Below, in pieces: positions 32,202 through 41,393 of a stretch of 64,000 nucleotides of DNA. The stretch's first letter is position 1. Each line of letters opens with the position of its first letter. The notes under the pieces were generated by a model that was not told the origin of the DNA, made no database searches, and worked only from the letters and a program-made list of their open reading frames with translations. A program made the translations under genes and the position numbers. Source of the stretch: Streptomonospora nanhaiensis (GTDB taxonomy: Bacteria > Actinomycetota > Actinomycetes > Streptosporangiales > Streptosporangiaceae); contig NZ_CP113264.1 in the NCBI RefSeq assembly GCF_026642255.1, positions 620,001 to 684,000 of the forward strand, read 5' to 3'.

Positions 32202-33575
32202 ATGCCGCAGCCCGCCACCTACACGATCCCCCCGCGCCTCAAGCGCACCGTCCGCCCCGAACGGGTCGCCACACCAGGCGTGGACGGGGCCGCCCGCGCC
32301 CCCGAGGCGTTCTGGCGCGGTGTGGAGGCGGGGGGCACCCCCGTGGTGGGCGGGGACGACGGCACGGGCCACCGGACGGTGACCTTCCTGTGGCGGGGCG
32401 GGGACGAACTCGCCGACGTCGTCCTCGTCGCGAACAAGATCGCCGACGCCGACTCCTGCGAGCACAACCGCATGGAGCGGGTCCCCGGCACCGACGTGTG
32501 GCACCTGACCTACCGGATGCGCGACGACTGGCGGGCCTCCTACACGGTCGCCCCCGTGCCCGCCGACGGCGCGCCCGCACCCGAGGGGGCCCTGTCCGCG
32601 ACGACCCGGCTGCGGCGCGAGCGCGCCCTCGCCGTCGCCGACCCGGAGGACCGCCCCGCCGTCGCCCGCTGGTTCGACGCCCTGGCCCACGCCGTCCCCG
32701 ACCCCCTCGCCCGGGAGCGGCTGGACGCCACCGCGTCGGTGGTCTCCCTGCCCGGCGCCCCGCCCGAGCTGTGGCGTCCGTCCGGCGGACGGGTCTGCGC
32801 GGCCCGCACCGAGGGGGAGGCCCCGGCGGGGGCCGGCACGGTGACCGCGGCGCGACTCACCGGCGCCGCGTTGGGCAACACCCGTACCGTGTGGGTCCAC
32901 CGGCCCGCCCAGGCCCCGCCGGACGGGACCCCCTGGCCGGTCGTCGTCCTCCTGGACGGCCAGGACTGGCACACGCTGCCCCTGGCCCCGCTCCTCGACG
33001 GGCTGATCGCCGACGGAACCCTGCCCCCGGCCCTGACCGTGATGGTCGACTCCCTGGACCCCGCCACCCGGACACGTGAGCTGGCCTGCGACGACGCCTT
33101 CGTGGACTTCCTCGGGCACGAGCTCCTCCCGTGGCTCGGCGACCGCCACGACGTCGCCTCCGACCCCGGGCGCACCCTCGTCGCCGGGCAGAGCCTGGGC
33201 GGACTCACCGCCCTCTACGCGGCCCACCGCGCACCGCACCGGTTCGGCCGGGTCCTGTCCCAGTCGGGCTCGTTCTGGTGGCCGAACGTCGCCGTGGCCG
33301 GCGGGGAGAGCGAGCGCATGGCGGGCCTGGTCGCCGGGGCGGACACCGTCCCCGGCCGGGTCCACCTCAGCGCGGGCCTCAACGAGTGGGCCCTGCTCGA
33401 CGCCAACAGGCGCCTGCGCGACGCCCTGGCGGCGCGCGGGGCCGAACTGGGCCGGGAGCCCGGATCGGTGGTGCTCACCGAGTACAACGGCGGCCACGAC
33501 CGCGCCTGCTGGCGGGCCGGGCTGCCGGACGGGCTGGTCTTCCTCACCTCCGACTGGGAGCGCCGAGGACGGTGA
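32202..33575 (+). CDS. Enterochelin esterase-like ferric-siderophore hydrolase
   Basis: 457 residues in the Fes architecture. An N-terminal domain (about residues 35-170, with VTFLWRGGDELADVVLVANKI and HLTYRMRDDWRASYTV) precedes an alpha/beta hydrolase esterase domain. The nucleophile is Ser331 of AGQSLGGLTA, and the late His lies in NGGHDRACWR. Fes-type enzymes hydrolyse the trilactone of imported ferric enterobactin-type siderophores in the cytoplasm to free the iron. Its place beside the iron-boxed binding protein agrees. Full length. Confidence 0.88.
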   Translation: MPQPATYTIPPRLKRTVRPERVATPGVDGAARAPEAFWRGVEAGGTPVVGGDDGTGHRTVTFLWRGGDELADVVLVANKIADADSCEHNRMERVPGTDVWHLTYRMRDDWRASYTVAPVPADGAPAPEGALSATTRLRRERALAVADPEDRPAVARWFDALAHAVPDPLARERLDATASVVSLPGAPPELWRPSGGRVCAARTEGEAPAGAGTVTAARLTGAALGNTRTVWVHRPAQAPPDGTPWPVVVLLDGQDWHTLPLAPLLDGLIADGTLPPALTVMVDSLDPATRTRELACDDAFVDFLGHELLPWLGDRHDVASDPGRTLVAGQSLGGLTALYAAHRAPHRFGRVLSQSGSFWWPNVAVAGGESERMAGLVAGADTVPGRVHLSAGLNEWALLDANRRLRDALAARGAELGREPGSVVLTEYNGGHDRACWRAGLPDGLVFLTSDWERRGR

Positions 33576-33690
33576 CCGGGGACGGCCGCGCGGAGAGCCC
33601 GTCCCTCGCCCCGCGTGCCGGGCCCGGACGGCGCGGTGCGGGACGGCCGCCCGCCCCGTGGTCGCCCCTCCGGCGCCCCGCGGAGCCGCG

Positions 33691-34725
33691 TCAGATCCGG
33701 ACGCCCGCCCCGGCGGCCTCCCGGCGCAGCCGCGCCACGACCTCGCCCGCCGGGTCCTCCGAGGCCAGCCGGAACCCCTGGCCCGCCCAGAGGGCCATCC
33801 CCCCGGTGTCCCCGGCCCTCGCCGCGGCGGCGCGCAGCGGCTTGGTCATGTGGTGCACGTCCGGGTAGGCGTAGGGCCTCTCCGGGTGCTCGGTGATGAA
33901 CCGGTTGACCAGCCCCCGCGCCGGGCGCCCCGTGAACGCCCAGGTCACCGCGGTCCGATCGAAGGCGGGGTCGGCGAGCGCCGCCTTGTGCGCGGGGTTG
34001 GCGCCGCTCTCCGGGCAGCGCAGGAACGCGGTCCCCAGCTGCGCCGCCGCCGCGCCCGCGCCGAGGACGCGGGCGATCCCCTCCCCGGTCATGAGGCCGC
34101 CGGCGGCGATCACCGGCACGTCCACCGCCGCGACCACGTCGGCCACGAGGTCGAGCAGCGGCCGGTCCCCGCCGCGGACCGGGTCGAACGACGCCCGGTG
34201 CCCGCCCGCCTCCAGGCCCTGCGCGCACACCCCGTCGGCGCCGCGCTCCACGGCGGTCCGCGCCTCCTCGGCCGTGGTCACCGTGACCACGGTGGCGGTC
34301 CCCACGGCGCGCAGCCGGGCGAGGACGGCGGCGCCGGGGCAGCCGAACGTGAACCCGGCCACCGGGACCGCGGCCTCGACCAGCAGGTCGATCTTGGCCT
34401 CCCACGCGTCGTCGTCGTGCACCGGCTCGCCGACGGCCGCCCCCTGGCGCCCGGACTCGGACTCCAGCCGCAGCCGGTGGGCCCGGACCGTCGCCGGGTC
34501 GGAGGAAGGGCCGGGCACGAACACGTTCACCCCGAAGGCCTCGGCGCCGGCCTCGCGCACCCGCCGGATCTGGTCGCGGACCGCGTCGGGCGACAGGTAC
34601 CCGGCGGCGAGGTGTCCGATCCCGCCCGCGCGGTCCACGGCCGCCGCCAGGGCGGGCGTGGAGCTGCCGCCCGCCATGGGCGCCTGGACGACCGGGCGCT
34701 CCCGCAGTAGTTCCGTCAGACTCAT
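33691..34725 (-). CDS. Nitronate monooxygenase / 2-nitropropane dioxygenase family
   Basis: 344 residues of FMN-binding TIM barrel type. Signature segments are VVQAPMAGGSSTPALAAAV at the start, GFTFGCPG, GVCAQGLEAGGHRASFD with the conserved His, and VPVIAAGGLMTGEGIARVLGAGA AAAQLG for phosphate binding. It oxidises alkyl nitronates, possibly the toxin propionate-3-nitronate. Related FMN proteins include enoyl reductases of the FabK type, which cannot be excluded from sequence alone. Transcribed alone, with a promoter gap of 267 bases to the convergent-side MFS gene. Confidence 0.85.
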   Translation of the reverse strand: MSLTELLRERPVVQAPMAGGSSTPALAAAVDRAGGIGHLAAGYLSPDAVRDQIRRVREAGAEAFGVNVFVPGPSSDPATVRAHRLRLESESGRQGAAVGEPVHDDDAWEAKIDLLVEAAVPVAGFTFGCPGAAVLARLRAVGTATVVTVTTAEEARTAVERGADGVCAQGLEAGGHRASFDPVRGGDRPLLDLVADVVAAVDVPVIAAGGLMTGEGIARVLGAGAAAAQLGTAFLRCPESGANPAHKAALADPAFDRTAVTWAFTGRPARGLVNRFITEHPERPYAYPDVHHMTKPLRAAAARAGDTGGMALWAGQGFRLASEDPAGEVVARLRREAAGAGVRI

Positions 34726-34992
34726 GTGTCCCTCACTTCTCCCGGTTCTCGGATCTCCCGGATGCCGGAGAAATGCTACCGACCGGTGTTTTTCGGGAAC
34801 GCGCGGACGCCCGGCGTTCGGAGCGGCGCATTTCCGAGAAAGGTGTCCCGGGTCACAACAATGGTTTTCGCGGGGATTCCCGCGCTGCTGCCGGGGCCGG
34901 GGAACGGTGGCGGGGCGCCCTTTCGAGGCTGCCCGCGGCGCGCTTGCCCGGGCGGCACCGCCCCTCTCCGAGCGGCCGGGACGCCGCCGGGA

Positions 34993-36246
34993 TCACCCGC
35001 GCGGACCGTCCGCCTCCGGCGCGGGCTCCGCCCCCTCCGCGGGCCGCGCCCCCTCGGCGTGCCGCGCCGGGTCCGGAACGATCCGCGCGAGCACCGCCGA
35101 CGCCACCGCCAGGAGCACGCCCACCGAGGCCAGCGCCGTCGTCGCCCGGGGCAGGCCGAACAGCTCCCACAGCCACCCGAACGACAGCGTGGTCGCCATG
35201 AGGAAGACTCCGGCGACCATCGACAGCATCGAGAACATGGTGTTGCGGTTGGCGTCGGTGAACATCGTCTGCTGCCACACGCCCGTCAGCACGCCCGCCA
35301 GCCCGATCAGGAACTCGCCCGCGACGAGGCCGGCCCACAGGGGCACGGACCCGTGCGCGGCCAGGGCCACGGGCGCGCCCACCAGGGTCGCGCACACCGG
35401 ACCCCACAGCCGGGGGTCCCGCAGGTCCAGGAACTTCGCGCACAGGGCCCCCACCGTCAGGGCCGCCGTCATCACCAGCAGCATCAGCCCGTTGAGCCGC
35501 ACGTCGTCGCCGTGCGCGGCAACCAGCATCGGCTGCCAGGACACCACCAGGAGGGCGGTGCCCACGGCCATCGACGCCGTCAGAGCCACCAGGGGCAGGA
35601 ACCGGACGCCCGCCACCAGTGAGGCCGACTCGGCGACGATGGCGAGGACCCGGCGCCCCGGCTGGCCCGGCGACGGGGGGAAGCACACCGGGCCGAGCGC
35701 CGCCAGCAGCACGAGGAGTCCGCCACCCGCGGCGACCAGCAGGTCGGCGGGCAGCCAGGCGCCCGCCACCATGACCGAGGCCGCCCCCAGGACCGCGCCG
35801 CTCCTCCTCGCCACCTGTTCGTACCGGACCGTCCGCGCGATCCGGGCCGCCCGGTCCCGGCTGCCGATCCGGTTGACCACGAGCGCGGTGGGCGTCCCCG
35901 AGTACAGGTGGTAGCCGAACGCCCACAGGACCAGGGCCGGCGCCGTCGTGGCGAGCGCGTCGGCGAGTCCGAACGCCGCGAACCCCGCTCCCCACAGGGC
36001 CAGTCCCGCCACCATGAGCCGGCGGTGCCCGTAGCGGTCGCCGAGCGCTCCGCTCGGCGCCTCGACGACCAGGCCGACCAGGTGCGCCGCGGCGAGCACC
36101 GAGCCCAGGAGCCACGGGTCCACCCCGCGCTCCAGGAGGATCGTGACGAAGACCGCGCCGAAAAGGAAATCGGCCACGGCCGCGGCCAGGACGAAAACGG
36201 AGAAACGGCGGAGGAGGGAGTTCTCCCGTAACGGCGCGACGGTCAT
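34993..36246 (-). CDS. MFS transporter
   Basis: 417 residues with about 12 hydrophobic segments. The MFS loop 2-3 motif appears as GALGDRYGHRRLM near residue 70, after EAPSGALG. The overall pattern is that of drug or metabolite efflux MFS proteins with N- and C-halves of six helices. The C-terminal 25 residues are polar and charged. Substrate unknown. It lies next to, and codirectional with, a LysR gene 73 bases upstream, so the two may be cotranscribed. Confidence 0.85.
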   Translation of the reverse strand: MTVAPLRENSLLRRFSVFVLAAAVADFLFGAVFVTILLERGVDPWLLGSVLAAAHLVGLVVEAPSGALGDRYGHRRLMVAGLALWGAGFAAFGLADALATTAPALVLWAFGYHLYSGTPTALVVNRIGSRDRAARIARTVRYEQVARRSGAVLGAASVMVAGAWLPADLLVAAGGGLLVLLAALGPVCFPPSPGQPGRRVLAIVAESASLVAGVRFLPLVALTASMAVGTALLVVSWQPMLVAAHGDDVRLNGLMLLVMTAALTVGALCAKFLDLRDPRLWGPVCATLVGAPVALAAHGSVPLWAGLVAGEFLIGLAGVLTGVWQQTMFTDANRNTMFSMLSMVAGVFLMATTLSFGWLWELFGLPRATTALASVGVLLAVASAVLARIVPDPARHAEGARPAEGAEPAPEADGPRG

Positions 36247-36319
36247 GGCAGGTGCTTTCCTGTCAGGGGGTGTCGTTCCCGTGCGTGAATTCCGGCCAAA
36301 CTAACACGCGTTCACCCTG

Positions 36320-37246
36320 TCAGCCGACTGATTTATCCACAGCCGTTTCCTGTGAGAAACCGGTCAGGGTGTCCGCGAGGGCCCCCGCCAGGACCGGGAT
36401 CCCCGGGTGCGTGCTCCCGCGCGGCCACACCAGCCCCAACGACGACTCGGGGAGTCCGCTGACCGGCACGAACACGATGTCCTCCCGGCCCTGGTACCGC
36501 GCGGTGGACCCGCACAGCAGCATCGCGCCCCGGCCCGCGGCGACCAGCGACAACCCCTCCTGGAGCGTGTCCACCCCGGACTCGTGCCGGATCGTCCGGC
36601 CGAGCGGGGTGGCGGTCGGGGAGTGCACGCGCAGCCAGTAGTCGGGCGCGTTCCGGACCGGGACGAGCGGCACCCGCGCCATGTCCTCCACACCGACCCG
36701 GGACCGCGAGGCCAGCGGGTGGTCCGCGGAGAGCACGAGCCGCTGCGGCTGCCGGGAGAACTCCGGCCCCACCACCAGGTCCCGCTCGCGCACGGGGAGC
36801 AGCACGACGGCGGCGTCGACCTCGCCCTCGCGCAGCGGCCCGAACGGGTCGGAGAGCGTGATCTCCACGATGTCCACCCGGGAGTCGGGGGCCCGCTCCT
36901 CGAACACCCGGACGGCCGTGGCCACGGGGCCGTTCACCCAACACTGGAAGCCGAGGCGCAACCGGCGCCGCCCGTCCCGGGCGCGCTCGCGGGCCCCGTC
37001 CACCACCGCCGCGAGGGTGCGGTAGGCGGGCCCCAGCGCGGCGAGGAACTCCTCGCCGAACGGCGTGAGCGACACGCGGCGGCTCGTCCGGTCCACGAGG
37101 GGCGCGCCGACCCGGTTCTCCAGCGAGCGCAGCAGCTGGCTGACCCTGCTCTGCGACACGAACAGCCGCTCGCCCGCGTGGCCGAAGTGCAGCTCCTCCG
37201 CCAGGACCAGGAAGCACTCCAGCTCCCGGATCTCGATGCCCTTCAC
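36320..37246 (-). CDS. LysR-family transcriptional regulator
   Basis: 308 residues. The N-terminal winged helix is typical: RELECFLVLAEELHFGHAGERLFVSQSRVSQLLRSLENRVGAPL spans residues 7-50. The C-terminal periplasmic-binding-like effector domain starts RRLRLGFQCWVN. It is divergent from the MFS gene at about 37.4 kb and upstream of the MFS gene at 35-36 kb, either of which it may control. Effector unknown. Confidence 0.9.
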   Translation of the reverse strand: MKGIEIRELECFLVLAEELHFGHAGERLFVSQSRVSQLLRSLENRVGAPLVDRTSRRVSLTPFGEEFLAALGPAYRTLAAVVDGARERARDGRRRLRLGFQCWVNGPVATAVRVFEERAPDSRVDIVEITLSDPFGPLREGEVDAAVVLLPVRERDLVVGPEFSRQPQRLVLSADHPLASRSRVGVEDMARVPLVPVRNAPDYWLRVHSPTATPLGRTIRHESGVDTLQEGLSLVAAGRGAMLLCGSTARYQGREDIVFVPVSGLPESSLGLVWPRGSTHPGIPVLAGALADTLTGFSQETAVDKSVG

Positions 37247-37389
37247 CAGGCCCCGCCCCCGCTCGTGTGCGCGCCGTCGTGGCGCCGGTCACGTCCCGGG
37301 GCCGCGCACCGGGATCGATGAACCTCCCTCATGGAAGCATGAGCGGTTCGCCGTTGTTCCGGCCGCCTCCCGGGTCTTGGCTGGTGCCC

Positions 37390-38652
37390 ATGACCACCGC
37401 GCGTACGGGGGAGAACCCCGAGGGGCAGCGTCACGAGCCCCGACCACCTGTTCCGTCCGACCAGGGCCGCCCGGCGGCCCCGCCCCCGCCTCCGTCCTCC
37501 CCGGCCCGGGGGTGGGCGGCCGTCGCCGCCGTGGCCGCCGCGACCTTCACCGCGGTCACCTCCGAGATGCTGCCGGTGGGACTGCTGACGCCGATGGGGG
37601 ACTCCCTGGGCGTCACCGGCGGCACCGCGGGGCTCACCCTGACGATCACCGGCCTGGTGGCGGCGGCCTCCGCCCCCTTCGTCCCGGCGGCGGTCGCCCG
37701 CGCGGACCGCCGCACGGCCCTCGTGGGGTTCCTGCTGCTGCTCTGCGCCGCGAACCTGGTGTCCGCGCTCGCGCCGGACTTCGCGGTGATGGTCGCCGCC
37801 AGGGTCCTGATGGGCGTCGGCATGGGCGGGGTCTGGGCGCTGGCCGCGCCGCTCGCCCCGCGACTGGTGCCCGGCGGGTCGGTCGGCGCGGCCACGACCG
37901 TGATCTTCGCCGGTATCGCGGTCGCGTCCGTCCTGGGGGTGCCCGTCGGCGCGTTCGTCGGCGCCCTGGCCGGGTGGCGGGCGGCCTTCGCGGCGTTCGC
38001 GGGGCTGGCCCTGCTGGTGGCGGTCGCCCTGGCGCTCCTCCTCCCCGCGCTCCCCCCGGAGGGGGCGGCGCGGCCCGGAGGTGCGGCGGGCCTGTTCCGC
38101 GACCCCCGTGTGGTCACCGCCTTCCTGGTCACCGGGTTGCTGGTGACCGGCCACTTCGCCGCCTACACCTACGTCCGGCCGGTCCTGGCCGACGCGGCGG
38201 GACTCGGGGCCGGGCTCATCGGCACGATGCTGCTGGTCTACGGCGTCGCCGGCGTGCTCGGCAACTTCGCGGCGGGTCCCCGGGCCGCACGGGCGCCGCG
38301 CGCCACCGTCGCGGTGATCGCGGCCCTGCTGGCCGGATCGGTGCTGCTCGTGCCGCTCCTCGGCGGGGGCGCCATGGCGGCCGGGGCGCTGGTGGCCGTG
38401 TGGGGGCTGGCCTACGGGGGAGTGTCGGTGAGCGTCCAGTCCTGGCTGATGGCCTCGGCGCAGGGGGAGCGCGAGACCGCCTCCGGGGTCTTCGTCGGGG
38501 TCTTCAACGCCAGCATCGCGCTGGGCGCGTTCGCGGGCGGGCGCGTCCTCGACGCGGCCGGGACCGCGCCGGTGACCTGGCTGGCCGGGGCCCTGGTCCT
38601 GGGAGCCCTGGTGGTCGCCCTGGCGGGCCGGGCCCCGTCGAACCCCCGCTGA
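37390..38652 (+). CDS. MFS efflux transporter (DHA1, Cmr/AraJ-like)
   Basis: 420 residues from the ATG at 37390. After a Pro/Gln-rich N-terminal tail come about 12 transmembrane segments, with the early motif TFTAVTSEMLPVGLL characteristic of the sugar-efflux/chloramphenicol-resistance-type DHA1 group and ARVLMGVGMGGVWALAA in helix 4. It exports small hydrophobic or sugar-like molecules. Upstream ATGs at 37318 and 37339 are alternatives; no start has a strong Shine-Dalgarno. It is divergent from the LysR gene. Confidence 0.82.
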   Translation: MTTARTGENPEGQRHEPRPPVPSDQGRPAAPPPPPSSPARGWAAVAAVAAATFTAVTSEMLPVGLLTPMGDSLGVTGGTAGLTLTITGLVAAASAPFVPAAVARADRRTALVGFLLLLCAANLVSALAPDFAVMVAARVLMGVGMGGVWALAAPLAPRLVPGGSVGAATTVIFAGIAVASVLGVPVGAFVGALAGWRAAFAAFAGLALLVAVALALLLPALPPEGAARPGGAAGLFRDPRVVTAFLVTGLLVTGHFAAYTYVRPVLADAAGLGAGLIGTMLLVYGVAGVLGNFAAGPRAARAPRATVAVIAALLAGSVLLVPLLGGGAMAAGALVAVWGLAYGGVSVSVQSWLMASAQGERETASGVFVGVFNASIALGAFAGGRVLDAAGTAPVTWLAGALVLGALVVALAGRAPSNPR

Positions 38653-38819
38653 GGGGCGGGGTTCCGGACCCGCCGAGGGCCGCCCGGGGCCGCGGGCTCC
38701 TCGGCGGCGGGGCCTCGGGCGCGGGGTCCCGGCCCGGTGGGTCCGACCTGCCGGGATCGACCAGGGAGGCCACCGGATACGCTCGGCGCGACAAGCAGTT
38801 TCGCGGGGAGGGAACCACC

Positions 38820-39575
38820 ATGACAGCGACCGCGGTCGTCACCGGAGCCAGCAGCGGGATCGGGGCCGCCACCGCGCGCGGACTGGCGGCGGAGGGTTAC
38901 GAGGTGGTCCTCGTGGCCCGCCGCGCGGACCGCATCGAGGCGCTGGCCGACGAACTGGTCAAGGAGGGCCACAGCGCCCGCGCCCACGTCCTCGACGTCA
39001 CCGACCGCCCGGCGGTGGACGCCTTCGCGGAGTCCCTGGGCGCCTGCGACGTGCTGGTGAACAACGCGGGCGGCGCCATCGGCACCGAGACCGTCGCGAC
39101 CGCCGATCCCGCCGACTGGCGGACCATGTACGAGGTCAACGTCATCGGCGTCCTCAACATGACGCAGGCGCTGCTGCCCAAGCTCATCGCCGGTGGCGAC
39201 GGAACCGTTCTGGTGGTGTCCTCGGTGGCCGGGCACGTGGCCTACGAGGGCGGCGGCGGGTACGTGGCGGCCAAGCACGGAGCCCACTCCGTCGCCGCCA
39301 CGCTGCGGCTGGAGCTGTGCGGGGAGCCGGTCCGGGTGCTGGAGGTCGCCCCCGGGATGGTCATGACCGAGGAGTTCTCCCTCAACCGGCTGCGGGGGGA
39401 CGCCGACAGGGCCGCGGCGGTCTACGAGGGCGTGCCCGACCCGCTCAGCGCGGAGGACGTCGCGGACACCATCGTGTGGGCGATCACCCGGCCCCCGCAC
39501 GTGAACATCGACCTCATGGTGGTGCGCCCGCGTGCCCAGGCCGCCCAGCACAAGGTCCACCGCGTGAAGGGCTGA
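38820..39575 (+). CDS. SDR oxidoreductase
   Basis: 251 residues. It has TGASSGIG (residues 8-15), NNAGGAIG, VVSSVAGH and YVAAKHG (Tyr/Lys), a classical SDR; Arg after strand 2 (LVARRADR) indicates NADP(H). It resembles the YdfG/NADP-dependent serine-dehydrogenase-like group, but the substrate is not certain. GAGGGAACC precedes the ATG. A strong hairpin terminator follows immediately, so it is probably monocistronic. Confidence 0.87.
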   Translation: MTATAVVTGASSGIGAATARGLAAEGYEVVLVARRADRIEALADELVKEGHSARAHVLDVTDRPAVDAFAESLGACDVLVNNAGGAIGTETVATADPADWRTMYEVNVIGVLNMTQALLPKLIAGGDGTVLVVSSVAGHVAYEGGGGYVAAKHGAHSVAATLRLELCGEPVRVLEVAPGMVMTEEFSLNRLRGDADRAAAVYEGVPDPLSAEDVADTIVWAITRPPHVNIDLMVVRPRAQAAQHKVHRVKG

Positions 39576-39586
39576 CCCGGCGACCG

Positions 39587-39620
39587 CTGCGGCCCGGCCC
39601 CGGCCGGGGCCGGGCCGCAG
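39587..39620 (+). terminator. Hairpin terminator of the SDR gene
   Basis: A perfect 15-base-pair stem (39587-39601 with 39606-39620) and the four-base loop GGCC start 11 bases after the SDR stop codon. Confidence 0.85.
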
Positions 39621-39644
39621 CGGGGCCGGACCGGGGCCTTGATG

Positions 39645-39658
39645 TCAACTAATGTTGA
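39645..39658. promoter_or_regulatory. Inverted repeat, likely operator of the following regulator
   Basis: TCAAC-TAAT-GTTGA lies in an AT-richer stretch 49 bases before the regulator start. It could be bound by the winged-helix protein itself. Confidence 0.5.
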
Positions 39659-39706
39659 GGTTTTACGGTGGGGGTCTCGCCCGATCCTCCTTGGAAGGCC
39701 CCCGCC

Positions 39707-40171
39707 ATGACGACGCAGAACCCCTCCGACGCCGGACTCGCCGCCCAGCCGGCCGCGTACTGGACCGGGGTCGCCTACGAGTCCCTCATCGCGTTCACCC
39801 GAGCACGCCAGGCCGAACTCGGCTACACCCAGCCCCAGTTCTGGCTGCTGCGCAACCTGTCGGAGAACGACCTCTCGCCCGACGGGCAGGGGAGGACCGT
39901 TCCCGAGCTCCGCGAGGCCATGGCCTCCTACCTCAGGCCCGAGGACGATCTCGCGGCAGAGGCGGAGCCGCTGCTCGGGCGCGGCTGGCTGACCCGCGAC
40001 GGCGAGGGGCGGCTGTGGCTCACCGAGGCGGGGGAGGAGGCCCGCGTCGGCCTCAAGCGGAACGCCCCGGCGATCCGCGACGCGATCCACGAGGGCATCG
40101 ACGACGCCGACTACGTCACCGCGCTCAAGGTGCTCCGGCGGATGATCGGCAACACCGGCGGCGCGGTCTGA
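39707..40171 (+). CDS. MarR-like winged-helix regulator
   Basis: 154 residues. The MarR-like core shows TQPQFWLLRNLSE, a recognition region around VPELREAMASYLRPEDDLAAEAEPL and wing LLGRGWLTRDGEGRLWLTEAGEEA. The ATG at 39707 has GGAAGG nine bases upstream. An inverted repeat in its promoter suggests self-regulation. No obvious partner gene; the downstream genes are a small peptide and a damaged methyltransferase. Confidence 0.78.
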   Translation: MTTQNPSDAGLAAQPAAYWTGVAYESLIAFTRARQAELGYTQPQFWLLRNLSENDLSPDGQGRTVPELREAMASYLRPEDDLAAEAEPLLGRGWLTRDGEGRLWLTEAGEEARVGLKRNAPAIRDAIHEGIDDADYVTALKVLRRMIGNTGGAV

Positions 40172-40251
40172 CCTCCGGGTCCGGCCAGATCCCCCACCGG
40201 ACCCGTCCCCGGGGTAGGACCGCAGCGTCCCGACTGAGCAGGAGAATCCCC

Positions 40252-40383
40252 GTGGCCAAGTGCTCCATGCGCAATGGTGAAGGAACCGTCGTCATCAACA
40301 CCGACGGTGACGGCAGTGGTGGCGGCTGGTCGCACCAGGACGTCGTCACATGCTCCGGCTGCAAGGGAACGGGAGAGAAGTGA
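40252..40383 (+). CDS. 43-residue Cys-containing small protein upstream of a methyltransferase pseudogene
   Basis: GTG start at 40252 with AGGAG seven bases upstream, and a stop overlapping the next start (GTGA), so it is translationally coupled. The sequence starts MAKCSMRNGEG, is Gly/Asp-rich in the middle, and ends VTCSGCKGTGEK. The CxxCxGxG motif matches half of a DnaJ-type zinc finger, so it may bind metal as a dimer. Coupling to a methyltransferase of the protein-isoaspartate type also recalls small modified-peptide loci. No function can be assigned. Confidence 0.6.
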   Translation: MAKCSMRNGEGTVVINTDGDGSGGGWSHQDVVTCSGCKGTGEK

Positions 40384-41304
40384 CAGCTGACCTCGACGCC
40401 CTCCACTCCGTCCTGGTGGAACGCCTCGACACCCCCGAGGCGATCCGCGCCGCGTTCGCCGCCCACCCCCGGCACCGCTTCATCCCCGACATGGTCTGGC
40501 CCGACGCGACCGGCCTCCCCCTGTACCGGACCGCGGACCCCGACAGGTGGGCGCGACTGGTCTACGGCACCGACGCGGTCACCACCCAGGCCAACGACGG
40601 CGGGGGCGGCCCGCGCAACGAACCGACCTCGTCCTCCTCCGCACCCCAGGTCATGGCGGACATGATCGCCGCCGCCGGAGTGGGCGAGGGGAGGCGGGTC
40701 CTGGAGATCGGCACCGGTACCGGCTGGAACGCCGCGAGCCTGGCTCACCGCCGCAGATGACGGGGCGGTGCTCGTGCTCCCCTGGAGCCCGCACCCGGCC
40801 GCGCACAGCACGCCGATCGCCGCCCTGACGGTGCGCGGTGGGCGCGCGTCGGGGCCGTTCGTGCGCGAGGCGGCGTTCATGCGCGACCGCACGCAGCGTC
40901 CGGGCGACCTGCCCTTCCCCGGCCTCGGACAACCGCCGGCACAGGCCCCCGGCTTCCCGGTCGGTTCGGGCGAACTCATCGGTTCGGGAACGCTGACCCG
41001 GCTCATGCTCATGCTGCCCGGCGTGCGCCTGGGCACCGGGGTCCGCCCCTTCCGGGGCGGCCACGGCCGCATCGTGTGGACGGGCGCCGGACCGGCGTGG
41101 GCGTACGTGTGGCCGGACGGCACCGTGACCGGCGGCGGCGACCGCGACCTGGGCGCAGAACTGGCGGACGCCTACCGGCGGCTCCGGGAAGCCGGTCTTC
41201 CCGCACTGGACGCCTTCACCCTGGACGCCGACCCCGGACCGGACTTCTACCGGGTGTCGTGCGAGGCGGCCGGCCGACACTGGGACCACCCCGTCACGCC
41301 CTGA
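40380..41304 (+). pseudogene. Protein-isoaspartate-type methyltransferase with internal deletion and frameshift
   Basis: The 5' part (40380-40760, frame of GTG at 40380) encodes LVERLDTPEAIRAAFAAHPRHRFIP-like N-terminal sequence and the SAM-binding motif VLEIGTGTGWNAASLAH, then stops at TGA 40758-40760. The 3' part, in the next frame from about 40741 to 41304, encodes WLTAADDGAVLVLPW and the C-terminal domain seen in such actinobacterial methyltransferases. The roughly 80-100 residues of Rossmann core normally between them are missing. The junction sits in a segment (TGGCTCACCGCCG, 40741-40753) that reads sensibly in both frames, consistent with deletion between short homologous stretches. 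The enzyme must be inactive. Confidence 0.72.
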
Positions 41305-41393
41305 CGCCACCTCGAAAAGCGCGATGCGAAGATCCTGGAAGTCCTGAGCCTGCACCTGTCCGCCACCGCGTTCCTGCGCTGAGAGGATCAGCC

